This document shows, piece by piece, positions 16,540 through 26,239 of a stretch of 64,000 nucleotides of DNA (position 1 is its first letter; every line of letters begins with the position of its first letter). Both the position numbers and the translations under genes were made by a program. Origin of the DNA: a virus; the IMG/VR virus record IMGVR_UViG_3300028569_000022, positions 27,441 to 91,440 of that record. One strand, 5' to 3'. The notes beneath the pieces are model-generated. The model saw nothing but the letters and a program-made list of their open reading frames with translations, was not told the origin of the DNA and did no database searches.

Positions 16540-17445
16540 ATGATAACAAAACACTTATCTTTATCAGCTTTTGACCCAATTAAACTGGCGTATAAATATA
16601 GCACGACTGGAGATCTTAAAGCTGAATATAAAGAGTTTAGAAATGGAATGAGATATTATGATCATGATGCTTTAAAACAGTTTGCTGATGTATCACTCAG
16701 CAACGAAAGCGCTCTAATACTAACTAGAACTCTTTCGTTAAATTCAATTTTTGAAGAACAACAGAAAATATTGTCTGTTAGTGAGTTATGTGGTATGTTT
16801 GTTTTATTTGCAAAAGACACCCCGTTTCTTGGTGGCGATACTGAAGTCAACTACTTTAATGGGCAGTTTTGCATTGGAGGAAAGGGAGAGCAAGCAATTT
16901 TTAATATCGTTCCAGCAAAAGACAATAAAGTATATTTGAAAGTTAATTACAAACGAGTACAAGTAGCTGAACAGTATCCATACGAGGTGTATTTATCTGA
17001 CGACAAATTGCCTGACAACGAGTCAAACAGAGAGTTGTTTGAAGTATCATATAGGAATAAAAAGTTTGCAATAAAAACACAAACTAAAGAAGGAACACGG
17101 TTTTTATCGTTTGGGACAGATCGCATTTTAAGGGGAGTGGGATTGGAGTTAAATAAATCAATAATAAATCCGTATCACTTTGATGTAAAATTTCTCAGCT
17201 TTTCTTCGATTGCATATGGTTCTGATTATGATACAAAGGAAGTGAAATATTATAACACTAACGAATCGTTACTGGAAAAGAAAGCTTTAAATATTAAGGC
17301 ACATAAAGGTCAGAACACAAATATATTATTTGATTTTCCTGTTATTCAAACTCAAACAACAACAAATGTTGGAGTAAACATGGCTGTATTAAAAACAAAC
17401 TTCACATCAACAGGTACATTTAACTCCTCGTTAAGCTCACAATGA
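16540..17445 (+). CDS. Unknown protein of the adhesin-like operon
   Basis: 301 residues, beta-rich, no membrane segment. It starts MITKHLSLSAFDPIKLAYKY and has repeated LSLS/LSVS strands, a YFNGQFCIGGKGEQAIFNI segment and a C-terminal MAVLKTNFTSTGTFNSSLSS. No motif identifies a function. It overlaps the following gene by 4 nt (ATGA) and lies 15 nt after the PKD-domain gene, so it is part of one transcription unit and probably one structural assembly. Confidence 0.65.
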   Translation: MITKHLSLSAFDPIKLAYKYSTTGDLKAEYKEFRNGMRYYDHDALKQFADVSLSNESALILTRTLSLNSIFEEQQKILSVSELCGMFVLFAKDTPFLGGDTEVNYFNGQFCIGGKGEQAIFNIVPAKDNKVYLKVNYKRVQVAEQYPYEVYLSDDKLPDNESNRELFEVSYRNKKFAIKTQTKEGTRFLSFGTDRILRGVGLELNKSIINPYHFDVKFLSFSSIAYGSDYDTKEVKYYNTNESLLEKKALNIKAHKGQNTNILFDFPVIQTQTTTNVGVNMAVLKTNFTSTGTFNSSLSSQ

Positions 17446-19964
17446 AACAGCGCATTTACAACAAATTATACGTAAATAAAAATAGGACCGATGGGTCAGA
17501 AAAGGTACTGTTGGGGTATCGATATAATGAGCGAGAGATCGTATTCAAAAAAGACCAAGAAACGTTTTTTCACGTTCCAGTATATGCTACGCCAATCCGC
17601 TTATCAGAGTCTAGCTTAATAACCAACGGAGCAACTGCTGGGACATTTCCTGCTGCTTCTGATAGAATTTTTAAAAATCTCAAAAGCTATGGAGATGTTA
17701 CTCCTTACGGTAATCCGTCATTTAGCATTGAAGGGGGATATACTCCTTATGATAATCCTACTGGAGGAGGTCCTGCAAACGGTACGTGGTTTTGCAGTTG
17801 GTTAAAATATGATGTAAAAACTGGCCTGGTTGGATGGGTAGATAGATTTTATAATCCAGGACGATTTGTTTATGAACAAGCTGAACAAGATTTAAATAAA
17901 CTTCCTACATATGAGAATCATAACCCAACTTTTGAAGATATTCCTTCAACGTTGGTGTTTGAACCTCAGGTTCTTTATAAATATTTCCACGTAGGCGATC
18001 AAACAGCAGCTGAATTACTAACTTCATTTGAAGGGGTTAGCAGTCAATATCTCGGTCTGCATTTAAAAAATTGGGGAAATGAAAATGTAGATGAGTCTAC
18101 AAATAAAGTCCGCGTTACAGTATCGTCTAAAGCTCCTAATGATACGCTATATTCTCCAGCTTTAACTAATCCTTTGGTGATGGCACCTTCGATAAATTTT
18201 AACCACAACTACAACGTGGTTGCTCAGTCTGAGTGGGCATCTTCATATACTACAGAACAAGAATTTACTTGGTCGTTTTGGGCTCATTCTGAAAATTGGC
18301 AAACAAACGTTAGTACACAATTGTTTGGAAATTATTCTGTAGCAGGAGAAGGAATAGGAATTTTTATTGATACTTTAGAATCGTTTCCGTTTATTGTAAT
18401 ACCTGAAACTACGTATGGTAGATTATTGTTTATTAACGAAGGTTTAGAAGGATATTTGGATAAGGCTGTGTCGGGTGCACAATCAATTTTAGCTCCACCA
18501 AGTTGCTTTGTAATTAATTCTGAACGAGAGTTAATAGTATGTAATAATGACCGAGCTGCTGGAATTTACAAATTTGATCATACAGGAAACGTATTAAGCA
18601 CTACAAAAAATTTAAATAACCGTTCTAACTTTTTTGTATTTCCGGGACAATATGAAAAACCAAAGCAAGTGCTTTGTGGACCAACTGACTCAATATATAT
18701 CATTACAAATGAAGGATACTACCATTTTGATAAAAACTTGAATTTCTTGTGGTCTGTACCAAACAATACGAAAAATGTTGTTGGAGCGTTTAGCTATACG
18801 CTATCAGGAGACGCCAAATTTGAGTTGGTTTCGGATGTTTATGATGTGAAATTTATCGAATCTGATAAATGGTCTCTAGAGAGAAGAGACGGTTGTCTAT
18901 ATAAAAACGATAAGCGAGTCTATGTGTTTGATGATATAGCCACGACTTTAGCAGTAAGTCCGGACGACAAATTGTGGGTCGCTCACGGAGAAAATATTAT
19001 CGATATTATCGATCCAGTAACAATGGAATCATCAACATTTACTGTGGGTACTGTTAAACGAGCATCTGATGCAATAAAAACCATTACGTTTTTTAAAAAA
19101 TATATTAGAGAGAAAAATACGACATCGTGGAGCGGTCTTGTATTATACTCCGATGAGCAAGTATTATACTCATGCGATTTAACTGGATTGGTCAAGAGTA
19201 GAGTTAAGTTGATAGATCTACTTGATTACAACCAATTACAACAACAAAAGCAAACTGAAGAAAATTCGACATTTAATGCATTAGGGGATATGACTGGATA
19301 TGAGCGAAACCGCACAATAAACTCCACTAATCCTATTGCAAATCAACCGCAGTTAAAACTAAAAATTTCACATCGAGATGTCTCTAAACTTATTCCTGTA
19401 TTCGAAACGTCTATATTCTCTACATCGATTACAGACTGGACTTTGAATAGCTGGCAGCATTTTTCAGTAATTTTTAAAAATAAAACATTGCAGCTATTTA
19501 TAAACGCTGAGAAAGTTGGACAAATAGTATTAAAAGGCAATCAACGAATCACAAATATATATCAAAATGCTTTTTTTATAGGAATAGAAGCTGGATATAA
19601 ATTCGGGTTAAATAAAGAGATTGGATATGTATCCGGGATTTTTAACGGGAAGATCAGTGATATCAGAGTGTTTAATTATGCTTTTAATCCATATGATTTA
19701 AAGGCGTTTATTAATGCAAGTGCGGTTGGTGAGGATTTATTTTGGCAAGTTCCGATGCCGATGACTCAATATGTAGAGCAAATAAATCGCTTTTTTAAAC
19801 ACAAGCTTCCTGGAGCAAAATCGCAAATGTTTAACATAAAATTACACGGGACTCAAGTGACTGATCCTACTACTCAACGTTTAATAGAAGAAGAAATCAA
19901 AGCACTCGTAACCGAACAAAAACCTGCATATACTGATTTATTAAATTTTCAGTGGATAAGTTAA
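17442..19964 (+). CDS. Large LamG-type virion protein
   Basis: 840 residues. The middle (residues about 260-330) contains EFTWSFWAHSENWQTNVSTQ and the C-terminal part (about 650-775) has WTLNSWQHFSVIFKNKTLQL, LFINAEKVGQI and IFNGKISDIRVFNYAF. Together these form the hallmark of a concanavalin A-like LamG/laminin-G sandwich, apparently interrupted by about 300 residues of beta-propeller-like sequence (PDDKLWVAHGENIIDIIDP; SCFVINSERELIVCNNDRA). LamG folds often bind glycans, so a host-surface contact role is plausible (inference). Start overlaps the previous gene by 4 nt. Last residues (LLNFQWIS) show no special motif. Confidence 0.72.
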   Translation: MKQRIYNKLYVNKNRTDGSEKVLLGYRYNEREIVFKKDQETFFHVPVYATPIRLSESSLITNGATAGTFPAASDRIFKNLKSYGDVTPYGNPSFSIEGGYTPYDNPTGGGPANGTWFCSWLKYDVKTGLVGWVDRFYNPGRFVYEQAEQDLNKLPTYENHNPTFEDIPSTLVFEPQVLYKYFHVGDQTAAELLTSFEGVSSQYLGLHLKNWGNENVDESTNKVRVTVSSKAPNDTLYSPALTNPLVMAPSINFNHNYNVVAQSEWASSYTTEQEFTWSFWAHSENWQTNVSTQLFGNYSVAGEGIGIFIDTLESFPFIVIPETTYGRLLFINEGLEGYLDKAVSGAQSILAPPSCFVINSERELIVCNNDRAAGIYKFDHTGNVLSTTKNLNNRSNFFVFPGQYEKPKQVLCGPTDSIYIITNEGYYHFDKNLNFLWSVPNNTKNVVGAFSYTLSGDAKFELVSDVYDVKFIESDKWSLERRDGCLYKNDKRVYVFDDIATTLAVSPDDKLWVAHGENIIDIIDPVTMESSTFTVGTVKRASDAIKTITFFKKYIREKNTTSWSGLVLYSDEQVLYSCDLTGLVKSRVKLIDLLDYNQLQQQKQTEENSTFNALGDMTGYERNRTINSTNPIANQPQLKLKISHRDVSKLIPVFETSIFSTSITDWTLNSWQHFSVIFKNKTLQLFINAEKVGQIVLKGNQRITNIYQNAFFIGIEAGYKFGLNKEIGYVSGIFNGKISDIRVFNYAFNPYDLKAFINASAVGEDLFWQVPMPMTQYVEQINRFFKHKLPGAKSQMFNIKLHGTQVTDPTTQRLIEEEIKALVTEQKPAYTDLLNFQWIS

Positions 19965-19985
19965 GCATTTACATAATTACTTTAA

Positions 19986-22900
19986 ATGTCTTTAAATCTT
20001 TTTTTAAACTATGAGCACACAAACAGTGAAGGGCTTTTTTATAGAGAAGTTAGCACTAGCTCTTTTACCGTTTTAGCACAAATCAAGTTTGCTGATACGG
20101 CTCTACCCATTCCCGCTCGGTATTCCGCAACATACAATCTTAATGACGGAAACGATGAATCGTTTAATTTAATTACAGGACAACAATTAACATTTGATAG
20201 AACAAACCCTTGCGTTTCTTCTGTTAATGTAACAATTAAAGACGGAGACGGAACGCTGCTTCACACGTTGAGTTTATCATCTAAGTTCGTGAGTCAATTC
20301 CCGACAGTTTCGTTTATTGCGTATCCTCAACATTATATAGATGAAAATGAAGCTGTATTAAAGACATTGGATGATACTAATTGGTATGCTGATTCTCCTG
20401 GTGTTTATTTTTATGGTGAAGGTCATACTGAAACAATTAAGCTTTCTGCAAAAGCAACAAATGCTCCATCATCATCAACAACTATTACATGGTTGATAGG
20501 TAACAATTTTAGTGATCTGTCAGCAAATTCTCAGATTTCTGCCACAACAATTGGAAATACAAACACCGCCACTGTTGAAATATCTTCTGCGAGTGAAAGT
20601 AATTTGTTAATACCTATTAGCGTATATGCTACCAATGGTGAGATCGAGCAAGGCGGCCCAGTGGTCCAATATGATGACACTACTGGTGAAAAATCTTTTT
20701 ATCCGTTTTTTGCTACTTCTTTAAATACTGACGGCTTACCAGTAAGTGGAGATAGAACTTGTGGATCTATACGTGTAAAACCATATCCTTCAGATAATTT
20801 ATATATATTTAATTCTCCTTTCGTATCTAATGAAATTGCTTTACCGTTAAACCGCACTCATCAAAAATTTAAAGCATCTATAATAAAAAACTCAAACAGT
20901 TCTAAGATTCTTACTTCAACTCTCAGTAGTACTACTTGGGAGATTAAGGAGTTTTCAAAAATTGGTGATTGGTCATACAAGACACGTGCACTAAGTGATA
21001 TTAGTATATATGAGTTTCCGTTAACATATAGTGAAACAGTCGTTGGTGAATCTTTAATGCCACTTTATGTTCCTCTAGGAGAAAAGACTACTGTTACGTT
21101 AGCGGTTTCATCAGCTTCTAGAATAGAATTTATATATCCCCCAGGTGATTGGATTCCACGCAATGCTCACATCGAACAGCACCAAGCAATAACTCAAATA
21201 CTACCTATTCCGTTTGCTGAATTATTCATATCAAATTATTTTGTTGAAAAATCAACGGAACTTGTAATTAACAGTATTAGAATTTATGCTGATGTTGTAT
21301 TGGAATTGAGTTCAATCTCTCTGAGGACTGACGACAATAACAAAAAATATGTGATTGATCCAGAAATGTTAGAATTTCCGCAAAGCATTTCTTTTACAAA
21401 GCTGGGGAAACGTACCATTTTTGTTGAAATGACATTTCTAAATACAAATACAAACGAATTACAAGTAATTGAAAATTCGTTTGAGGGTATTGTTGATGTA
21501 GTAGAATCTATCAATACGATATTCACAGAGGAAAGTCCTCAAGAATACAGAACGGAAAGCTCGCCGGTAACCTTTTCTTATGCATCTTCAGCAGTTCCTC
21601 TGATTGCACCAAATGACTGGACAATTGCAGACAACGTGAATTGCATAATTTCGGAAATTTACAATTTAATTGAAAGCGTATTTAATCACACGACTGTATA
21701 TACTAAGAATGACGTGTTTCTGGGGTGGTTGGGTAGTGATAAGTATGCTTGGAGTGATCTACAGTGTTTTTCGAACATAATTACTACTACTCAGTGGTCA
21801 AAGTATGTCACTGAAGCAACTATTGATCAACCAGAACCCGAACAATTAGTATGGAATGACAATACATGCATAAATTCTGTGGTTGATCCGTTCTGTATTC
21901 AGAAATATTGTATAGAGTGGAAATGGTCATCACGAACCAGAAAAAAATCCGATTTATTTGTAACGTGGCGTTCTGCGTTGTCTGGTGAATCATACAATAA
22001 AAAATGGAAATATGAGCCCTGTGAATTGAATCAAATCACACTAACATGCCCAATTGGTAAATGGCATACATCAACGTTAGATAAAGCATTGTTCCCAAAG
22101 CCTTTTTGTAGTGCAACACCTGAATGTTCAATCATTAGCTTTGCTGTAACAAATCAAGGAAAATATGTGATTGCAAGAGAAACGGAAGTTCTCGTACTAG
22201 ATAATGCAGATGTTCCTGTAACACTAGCAAAACACACTTTTGCAGATGAGATTTTTGTATTTTCTAAAATAGTGAAAATGGAACTGAGCAGAGAGAGTTT
22301 GCTGTATGTATTGGATTCAGGTATTCCGAGAGTATCAGTACTTAGTATAAGACCGAATGACGCTATTTTGTTGTCAGAATCTTGGGGAAAGCTTGGATCA
22401 GCTTCTAATCCATACGGATTTAAAAATCCACAAGATCTACACATAACAGATGATCTAGAGATCATAATTGCTGATACTGGAAACAAGTGTATCAAAACAT
22501 ATACTTCTTCAGGAAAGCATAAAGACACATTTATCGATGAGCGGTTTCAAATAAATCCCCCTTTAAGTATTGCGACTGATAGCCGAGGCGAATTACATGT
22601 TTTAATCCAAGACCGAGTATTGGTATATGACTCAGACAATATATTTGTTCGAGAGTATTTACTGTCGTCTGATGTTCAAAATCCTAAAAAACTTGTATTT
22701 TCTAATAACAGAGAAATTTGTTATATTACCCATGATGTTGGAGTAATAAAATATTTTAGAAACGGTGTATTATTTGGAAATTTAATTAAAGATTTAGTTT
22801 GTAATAATGAGGAGATGCTAACTGGGTTTAATGATGTTATTCACGATATTGAAAATAATGTATACGTTTCTGTTAAAGACAAAGTATTGAAATATGCAGA

Positions 22901-23231
22901 TAGAATGGAAGTTGTTCATAAATCTTCACTCAATACAGAACTGTACTGGAGTCTGTCTGACGTATTAATAGATAAAAACGAATATATTCAGCCGGCAACA
23001 TATATGAAATCGTTTCATAAACTTTGGGATAATACTGAATTATTAAGAAATTCTTTGAGTTTCTCTGGAATAACTGAAGCAACTGAGCTAGGTACAGCAA
23101 CATTCATGAAAGAAGATCTAGTTATTGGACAGAATGAGTTAGTTGTTAATTCAGTTATAAATAGATTGTCTACTCAGATGTGGACAAACTTGAAAACATT
23201 AGTGTCTTATGTTTTACCAAAATCGAGTTAA
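19986..23231 (+). CDS. Giant virion-type protein with NHL-like beta-propeller
   Basis: 1081 residues. The N-terminal 600 residues are Ig/PKD-flavoured strands (TETIKLSAKATNAPSSSTTI; VNVTIKDGDGTLLHTLSLSS). A Trp/Cys-rich segment (about 570-690) repeats the W-[NS]-[DE] theme of the 15226 protein. Residues about 715-980 carry NHL-like blades, best seen in GFKNPQDLHITDDLEIIIAD followed by TGNKCIKTY, and in PPLSIATDSRGELHVL. NHL propellers bind proteins or sugars. It is the largest protein in the window and the last gene of its operon. No protease or glycosidase signature. Peripheral baseplate or fibre role inferred from size, repeats and neighbours. Confidence 0.7.
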   Translation: MSLNLFLNYEHTNSEGLFYREVSTSSFTVLAQIKFADTALPIPARYSATYNLNDGNDESFNLITGQQLTFDRTNPCVSSVNVTIKDGDGTLLHTLSLSSKFVSQFPTVSFIAYPQHYIDENEAVLKTLDDTNWYADSPGVYFYGEGHTETIKLSAKATNAPSSSTTITWLIGNNFSDLSANSQISATTIGNTNTATVEISSASESNLLIPISVYATNGEIEQGGPVVQYDDTTGEKSFYPFFATSLNTDGLPVSGDRTCGSIRVKPYPSDNLYIFNSPFVSNEIALPLNRTHQKFKASIIKNSNSSKILTSTLSSTTWEIKEFSKIGDWSYKTRALSDISIYEFPLTYSETVVGESLMPLYVPLGEKTTVTLAVSSASRIEFIYPPGDWIPRNAHIEQHQAITQILPIPFAELFISNYFVEKSTELVINSIRIYADVVLELSSISLRTDDNNKKYVIDPEMLEFPQSISFTKLGKRTIFVEMTFLNTNTNELQVIENSFEGIVDVVESINTIFTEESPQEYRTESSPVTFSYASSAVPLIAPNDWTIADNVNCIISEIYNLIESVFNHTTVYTKNDVFLGWLGSDKYAWSDLQCFSNIITTTQWSKYVTEATIDQPEPEQLVWNDNTCINSVVDPFCIQKYCIEWKWSSRTRKKSDLFVTWRSALSGESYNKKWKYEPCELNQITLTCPIGKWHTSTLDKALFPKPFCSATPECSIISFAVTNQGKYVIARETEVLVLDNADVPVTLAKHTFADEIFVFSKIVKMELSRESLLYVLDSGIPRVSVLSIRPNDAILLSESWGKLGSASNPYGFKNPQDLHITDDLEIIIADTGNKCIKTYTSSGKHKDTFIDERFQINPPLSIATDSRGELHVLIQDRVLVYDSDNIFVREYLLSSDVQNPKKLVFSNNREICYITHDVGVIKYFRNGVLFGNLIKDLVCNNEEMLTGFNDVIHDIENNVYVSVKDKVLKYADRMEVVHKSSLNTELYWSLSDVLIDKNEYIQPATYMKSFHKLWDNTELLRNSLSFSGITEATELGTATFMKEDLVIGQNELVVNSVINRLSTQMWTNLKTLVSYVLPKSS

Positions 23232-23265
23232 ACTCTCTTATATGGTAGAAAAAAACCGAAAATTA

Positions 23266-23274
23266 GATAAATAA
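23266..23274 (+). promoter_or_regulatory. Late-promoter-like box
   Basis: GATAAATAA seven bases before the ATG at 23282. Confidence 0.45.
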
Positions 23275-23281
23275 AATTAAC

Positions 23282-24268
23282 ATGAAAAATCCGTTGTCGT
23301 CACTATACGAACAAATACTCATTTCTGAAGCTCAGAATAAACAAGATTTAACGAATCCTTCGCAGAGTGAAGTAGGTTCGCTCAAACAAAACCAAGATGC
23401 ATTTGGTTCAAAACCTCAGGTGGTAAGTGGACCGGAAAAAGCCTCTATAGCAAAAGGACCATCATACAAAATTTCAACCAGTTCTGAAACAGCAACTCAA
23501 TATTCCAAAGAAGGAAAATTTAAGGGAAGTGCTCCAGCTAAACCTAAGTCTTCTGACGAGCCAGAAGAGACTGAGACCCCAGAAAGTGCGTTTCCAGAAG
23601 GGGATGACGAAGAAAAATCTAAGGAAGATTCAAAAAAAGAAAAAAACTCAGAATCATCTGAAGAAAAATACACCAAGAAGAATAAATATATTAGACAACA
23701 CGAAAATTTTACTATGAGCGCATTTGAAACACTATTTAAAAAAACCCTTATCGAAGAACTAGAGAATGAAGACGAAGCTACACTTGCTTCTGCACCTGAA
23801 GGTGACTTATCTGATGATGTAATGTCTGACGATGAGCCTCTTGAAGACGAATCTTCCGAAGAAGAGTCTGAAGAGTCTGAGGCTGATTTAGTTTCTGATC
23901 TGAGAGAATTACAATCAAAGCTTGATTCGATCCTATCTAAACTCGAAGGCCTTGAAGAAGAGGAAGAAGATTCTGATGAAGAAAATTCAGACGAAGAATA
24001 TTCAGACGAAGACTTTGATACAGAGTTCTCTACAGAAGAAGAGCCTTCCGTTACTAAAGAGTCAGTCGACAAGCCAAAGGCCCTTTCCGATTCAAAAGGA
24101 AAACAATTAACAAGCAAAAAAAATAAGGTTGGAAAACTTGCTCCAAAAGGTGGTAAAGCATATGTTGGAAAATTCAAAAATAACCCCAACCCAAAAAATC
24201 TTTCCACAAAAGTATCTAAATCAGCAGAAGTAAAATCCACTGTCAAAAAAGGTGATTTTCTTAAATAA
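23282..24268 (+). CDS. Highly acidic, disordered phage protein
   Basis: 328 residues dominated by Glu, Asp, Ser and Lys. Residues 1-20 (MKNPLSSLYEQILISEAQ...) form an amphipathic helix. The centre is long Glu/Ser/Asp runs (EESEESEADLVSDLRELQSK, then LEGLEEEEEDSDEENSDEE). The C-terminal 70 residues switch to basic (KKNKVGKLAPKGGKAYVGKF). A helical LRELQSKLDSILSKLEGLEE segment could be a coiled coil. Composition and charge separation resemble internal head or scaffolding proteins, but there is no direct evidence. It has its own late-type box and terminator, so it is a monocistronic unit directly before neck-type genes. Confidence 0.65.
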   Translation: MKNPLSSLYEQILISEAQNKQDLTNPSQSEVGSLKQNQDAFGSKPQVVSGPEKASIAKGPSYKISTSSETATQYSKEGKFKGSAPAKPKSSDEPEETETPESAFPEGDDEEKSKEDSKKEKNSESSEEKYTKKNKYIRQHENFTMSAFETLFKKTLIEELENEDEATLASAPEGDLSDDVMSDDEPLEDESSEEESEESEADLVSDLRELQSKLDSILSKLEGLEEEEEDSDEENSDEEYSDEDFDTEFSTEEEPSVTKESVDKPKALSDSKGKQLTSKKNKVGKLAPKGGKAYVGKFKNNPNPKNLSTKVSKSAEVKSTVKKGDFLK

Positions 24269-24294
24269 TTTAGAATAACGTTATTTATAAGTTT

Positions 24295-24328
24295 AAAAAG
24301 CCTCGGAGTTTCCGAGGCTTTTTTTTTG
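24295..24328 (+). terminator. Rho-independent terminator
   Basis: Arms 24295-24306 (aaaaagcctcgg) and 24312-24323 (ccgaggcttttt) around a 5-nt loop, followed by more T. It ends the acidic protein gene. Confidence 0.93.
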
Positions 24329-24347
24329 GTTTTTAATAAATAAAGAT

Positions 24348-24839
24348 ATGGAAAAAAAATCCGAACTAAAGCTTAGAGATTATCTGACTTTAGGTAAACC
24401 TACAATTTCTCCGGACAGTTTGGATCCGAATGTCTTTTATTTTCCTGAAACAGGAGAGCCTCCAATATTACATGCGCGAATTAATGCTCAGATTATAAAC
24501 GATCTGGAGTTTTTTTGCGGGGAGCAACAACAGAGAATCGAGAAATACGTATTGGTTGGTGATGCATTAATTCCTGGAAACAAAGACCGAACAAAACCCT
24601 TAAAAGTATTAATAATTCTCAATAAAACAATAATGGATTTGGATATCGAAGGAATGCTCTCTGAAGTGATTTTAAAAACACTTAACAATATAAGTGGAAG
24701 GTTAGCTTCTGGTACGTTACGACCAATTATATACATACCAACAGTAAGAAATATCAAAGATCATCCTGAATATAAAGCAGTTTATGATATTGCTATACAC
24801 AAATGGATTAAGTTACCTTCAGGGTTAAAACATGCTTAA
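24348..24839 (+). CDS. Hypothetical protein upstream of neck-type gene
   Basis: 163 residues. A compact alpha/beta protein: LRDYLTLGKP near the N-terminus, a helix HARINAQIINDLEFFCGEQQ, then KYVLVGDALIPGNKDRTKPL followed by a hydrophobic strand (KVLIILNK) and a C-terminal YDIAIHKWIKLPSG. The order helix, VGDAL turn, charged loop, hydrophobic strand is reminiscent of a nucleotidyltransferase fold, but the second metal-binding Asp is not evident, so no activity is claimed. It has a TTAATAAATAA box just upstream and overlaps the next gene by 8 nt, suggesting a shared head-tail connector operon. Confidence 0.62.
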   Translation: MEKKSELKLRDYLTLGKPTISPDSLDPNVFYFPETGEPPILHARINAQIINDLEFFCGEQQQRIEKYVLVGDALIPGNKDRTKPLKVLIILNKTIMDLDIEGMLSEVILKTLNNISGRLASGTLRPIIYIPTVRNIKDHPEYKAVYDIAIHKWIKLPSGLKHA

Positions 24840-25833
24840 AGTAACTACAGATAAAGTTCGTTATTTAAATAAAAATAACAACGCAAATGAGAGAGAAAAC
24901 TACTCAAAATGGTGGAAAGAACAAATAGAGCATTATGGCACTACTGTTGACTACTATTCTAATGGATATGGATTGACTGCACACAACTTTGTTTATGGTG
25001 AAGATCCAACTTCTTTATTTATAAAAACTCCTGAAGTGGTAATGTTGACAGACATTACAAACGATTCTTTGATGTTGTCTAAGTTTGGTATCATGGCTGA
25101 TTGTGATATGACTGCTGTTATACACATTTCTTCATACTATGAACAGTTTGGTTGTGGTTCTGAACCAAAAGCTGGAGATCTAATAAGACTAACCGAATAC
25201 GGAGCAGATCGTCCTGGCGGAAGAAGTGCTCCTGTATACGAAATAACTGAGAGAGATGATGAGTATTTGCAAATGACCAATGCTTTAATCGGTCATTATG
25301 TGTGGTATTTAAAGTGTAAACGGTATGAATATTCATACGAGCCTGGTGTCGATGTCGGTCCTAATAACAAGCAAGTCAGCGATGGCGGAGATTATGGAAG
25401 ACTTGCAGGAGGAGAGAATCCTGAAGAACTATTCCAACCGTATCCAGATTCCGTTCAAAACTCAGCAAAGTGTATATATGATTACTATGATAAAGATAAC
25501 GCGTTTTTAGACAGAAACTTGAATCACTACGTTGAACCAAACCCTCCTTCCTGTCCAACTGACTTGACAGTTACTTCACTCAGCGCAGTTCCTGGCCCAT
25601 ACTCTTCGACTCAGACAGTGTCAGAAGAAAGTTTTAGGTCATTGTTAGATTTAGCTAAAGCAGCAGTAAAAATTACGCCAGATATAGTGGTTGCACCAAA
25701 TACATATACAGACCCACTAAGTACGAATACCTTTACGGCATCAACGTCGTCAAAACCTGAAGACACAATATTGTTTGCCATTGAAAATAGTAGCTTGCTA
25801 AACTTAAATACAATAGATGGAGGTTTTATATAA
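24832..25833 (+). CDS. T4 gp14-like neck (head-closure) protein
   Basis: 333 residues. Residues about 55-160 show the typical order of T4-type head-closure proteins: DPTSLFIKTPEVVMLTDITN, MLSKFGIMADCDMTAVIHIS, then KAGDLIRLTEYGADRPGGRS and PVYEITERDD, a beta-barrel that seals the portal vertex. The family assignment rests on my recall of cyanophage gp14 sequences. The C-terminal 70 residues end in a motif ...STSSKPEDTILF...NLNTIDGGFI that is repeated almost exactly at the end of the next protein. Start overlaps the previous gene by 8 nt and its stop shares one base with the next ATG. Confidence 0.6.
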   Translation: MLKVTTDKVRYLNKNNNANERENYSKWWKEQIEHYGTTVDYYSNGYGLTAHNFVYGEDPTSLFIKTPEVVMLTDITNDSLMLSKFGIMADCDMTAVIHISSYYEQFGCGSEPKAGDLIRLTEYGADRPGGRSAPVYEITERDDEYLQMTNALIGHYVWYLKCKRYEYSYEPGVDVGPNNKQVSDGGDYGRLAGGENPEELFQPYPDSVQNSAKCIYDYYDKDNAFLDRNLNHYVEPNPPSCPTDLTVTSLSAVPGPYSSTQTVSEESFRSLLDLAKAAVKITPDIVVAPNTYTDPLSTNTFTASTSSKPEDTILFAIENSSLLNLNTIDGGFI

Positions 25834-26174
25834 TGGCTGAAAATAAGTCGTCTGTTTATGGATATTACGGTGGAGCAACAGAGGAAAACCACTATGTCCC
25901 TCCAGAAAGTCAAGAGTTTATTCCCCAACCTCCTCGAGTCGCCTTTACGGAAGCTGATAGAGCTTTAGTTCAACAACTCGTAGATCAAACCAAATTTTAC
26001 GCAGAAAATGCTCCAGATATTTTATTGAGAACGCTTACTTCACGTGTCCCAAATAGTGGAGATAATATCGATACGTTTATGTTGTCTACGTCTGCTAATC
26101 CAGAAGATATGATTGTATATACATCAGATGTAAACGACGTGAATTTAAATCGTATAGACGGAGGATTCTTTTAA
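25833..26174 (+). CDS. Small protein sharing the C-terminal motif of its gp14-like neighbour
   Basis: 113 residues. The N-terminus is Gly/Tyr/Pro-rich (SSVYGYYGGATEENHYVPPE) and the middle is a helix (ADRALVQQLVDQTKFYAENA). The last 36 residues (DTFMLSTSANPEDMIVYTSD...NLNRIDGGFF) align closely with the end of the preceding gp14-like protein, keeping TF, STS, PED, NLN and IDGGF. This looks like partial gene duplication. TAATG overlap with the upstream gene. Probably a virion component that uses the same docking tail. Confidence 0.65.
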   Translation: MAENKSSVYGYYGGATEENHYVPPESQEFIPQPPRVAFTEADRALVQQLVDQTKFYAENAPDILLRTLTSRVPNSGDNIDTFMLSTSANPEDMIVYTSDVNDVNLNRIDGGFF

Positions 26175-26239
26175 TTATTATGAATGCCTCTGTGCAACCT
26201 CTATTCTACCACGCGTAAAATCCCAATTCAAATAACATC

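Noticed and set aside
23497-24246. Ser-rich minus-strand open frame opposite the acidic protein
   Set aside because: Glu/Asp codons read as Ser/Phe on the reverse strand; the plus gene has a promoter-like box and terminator.
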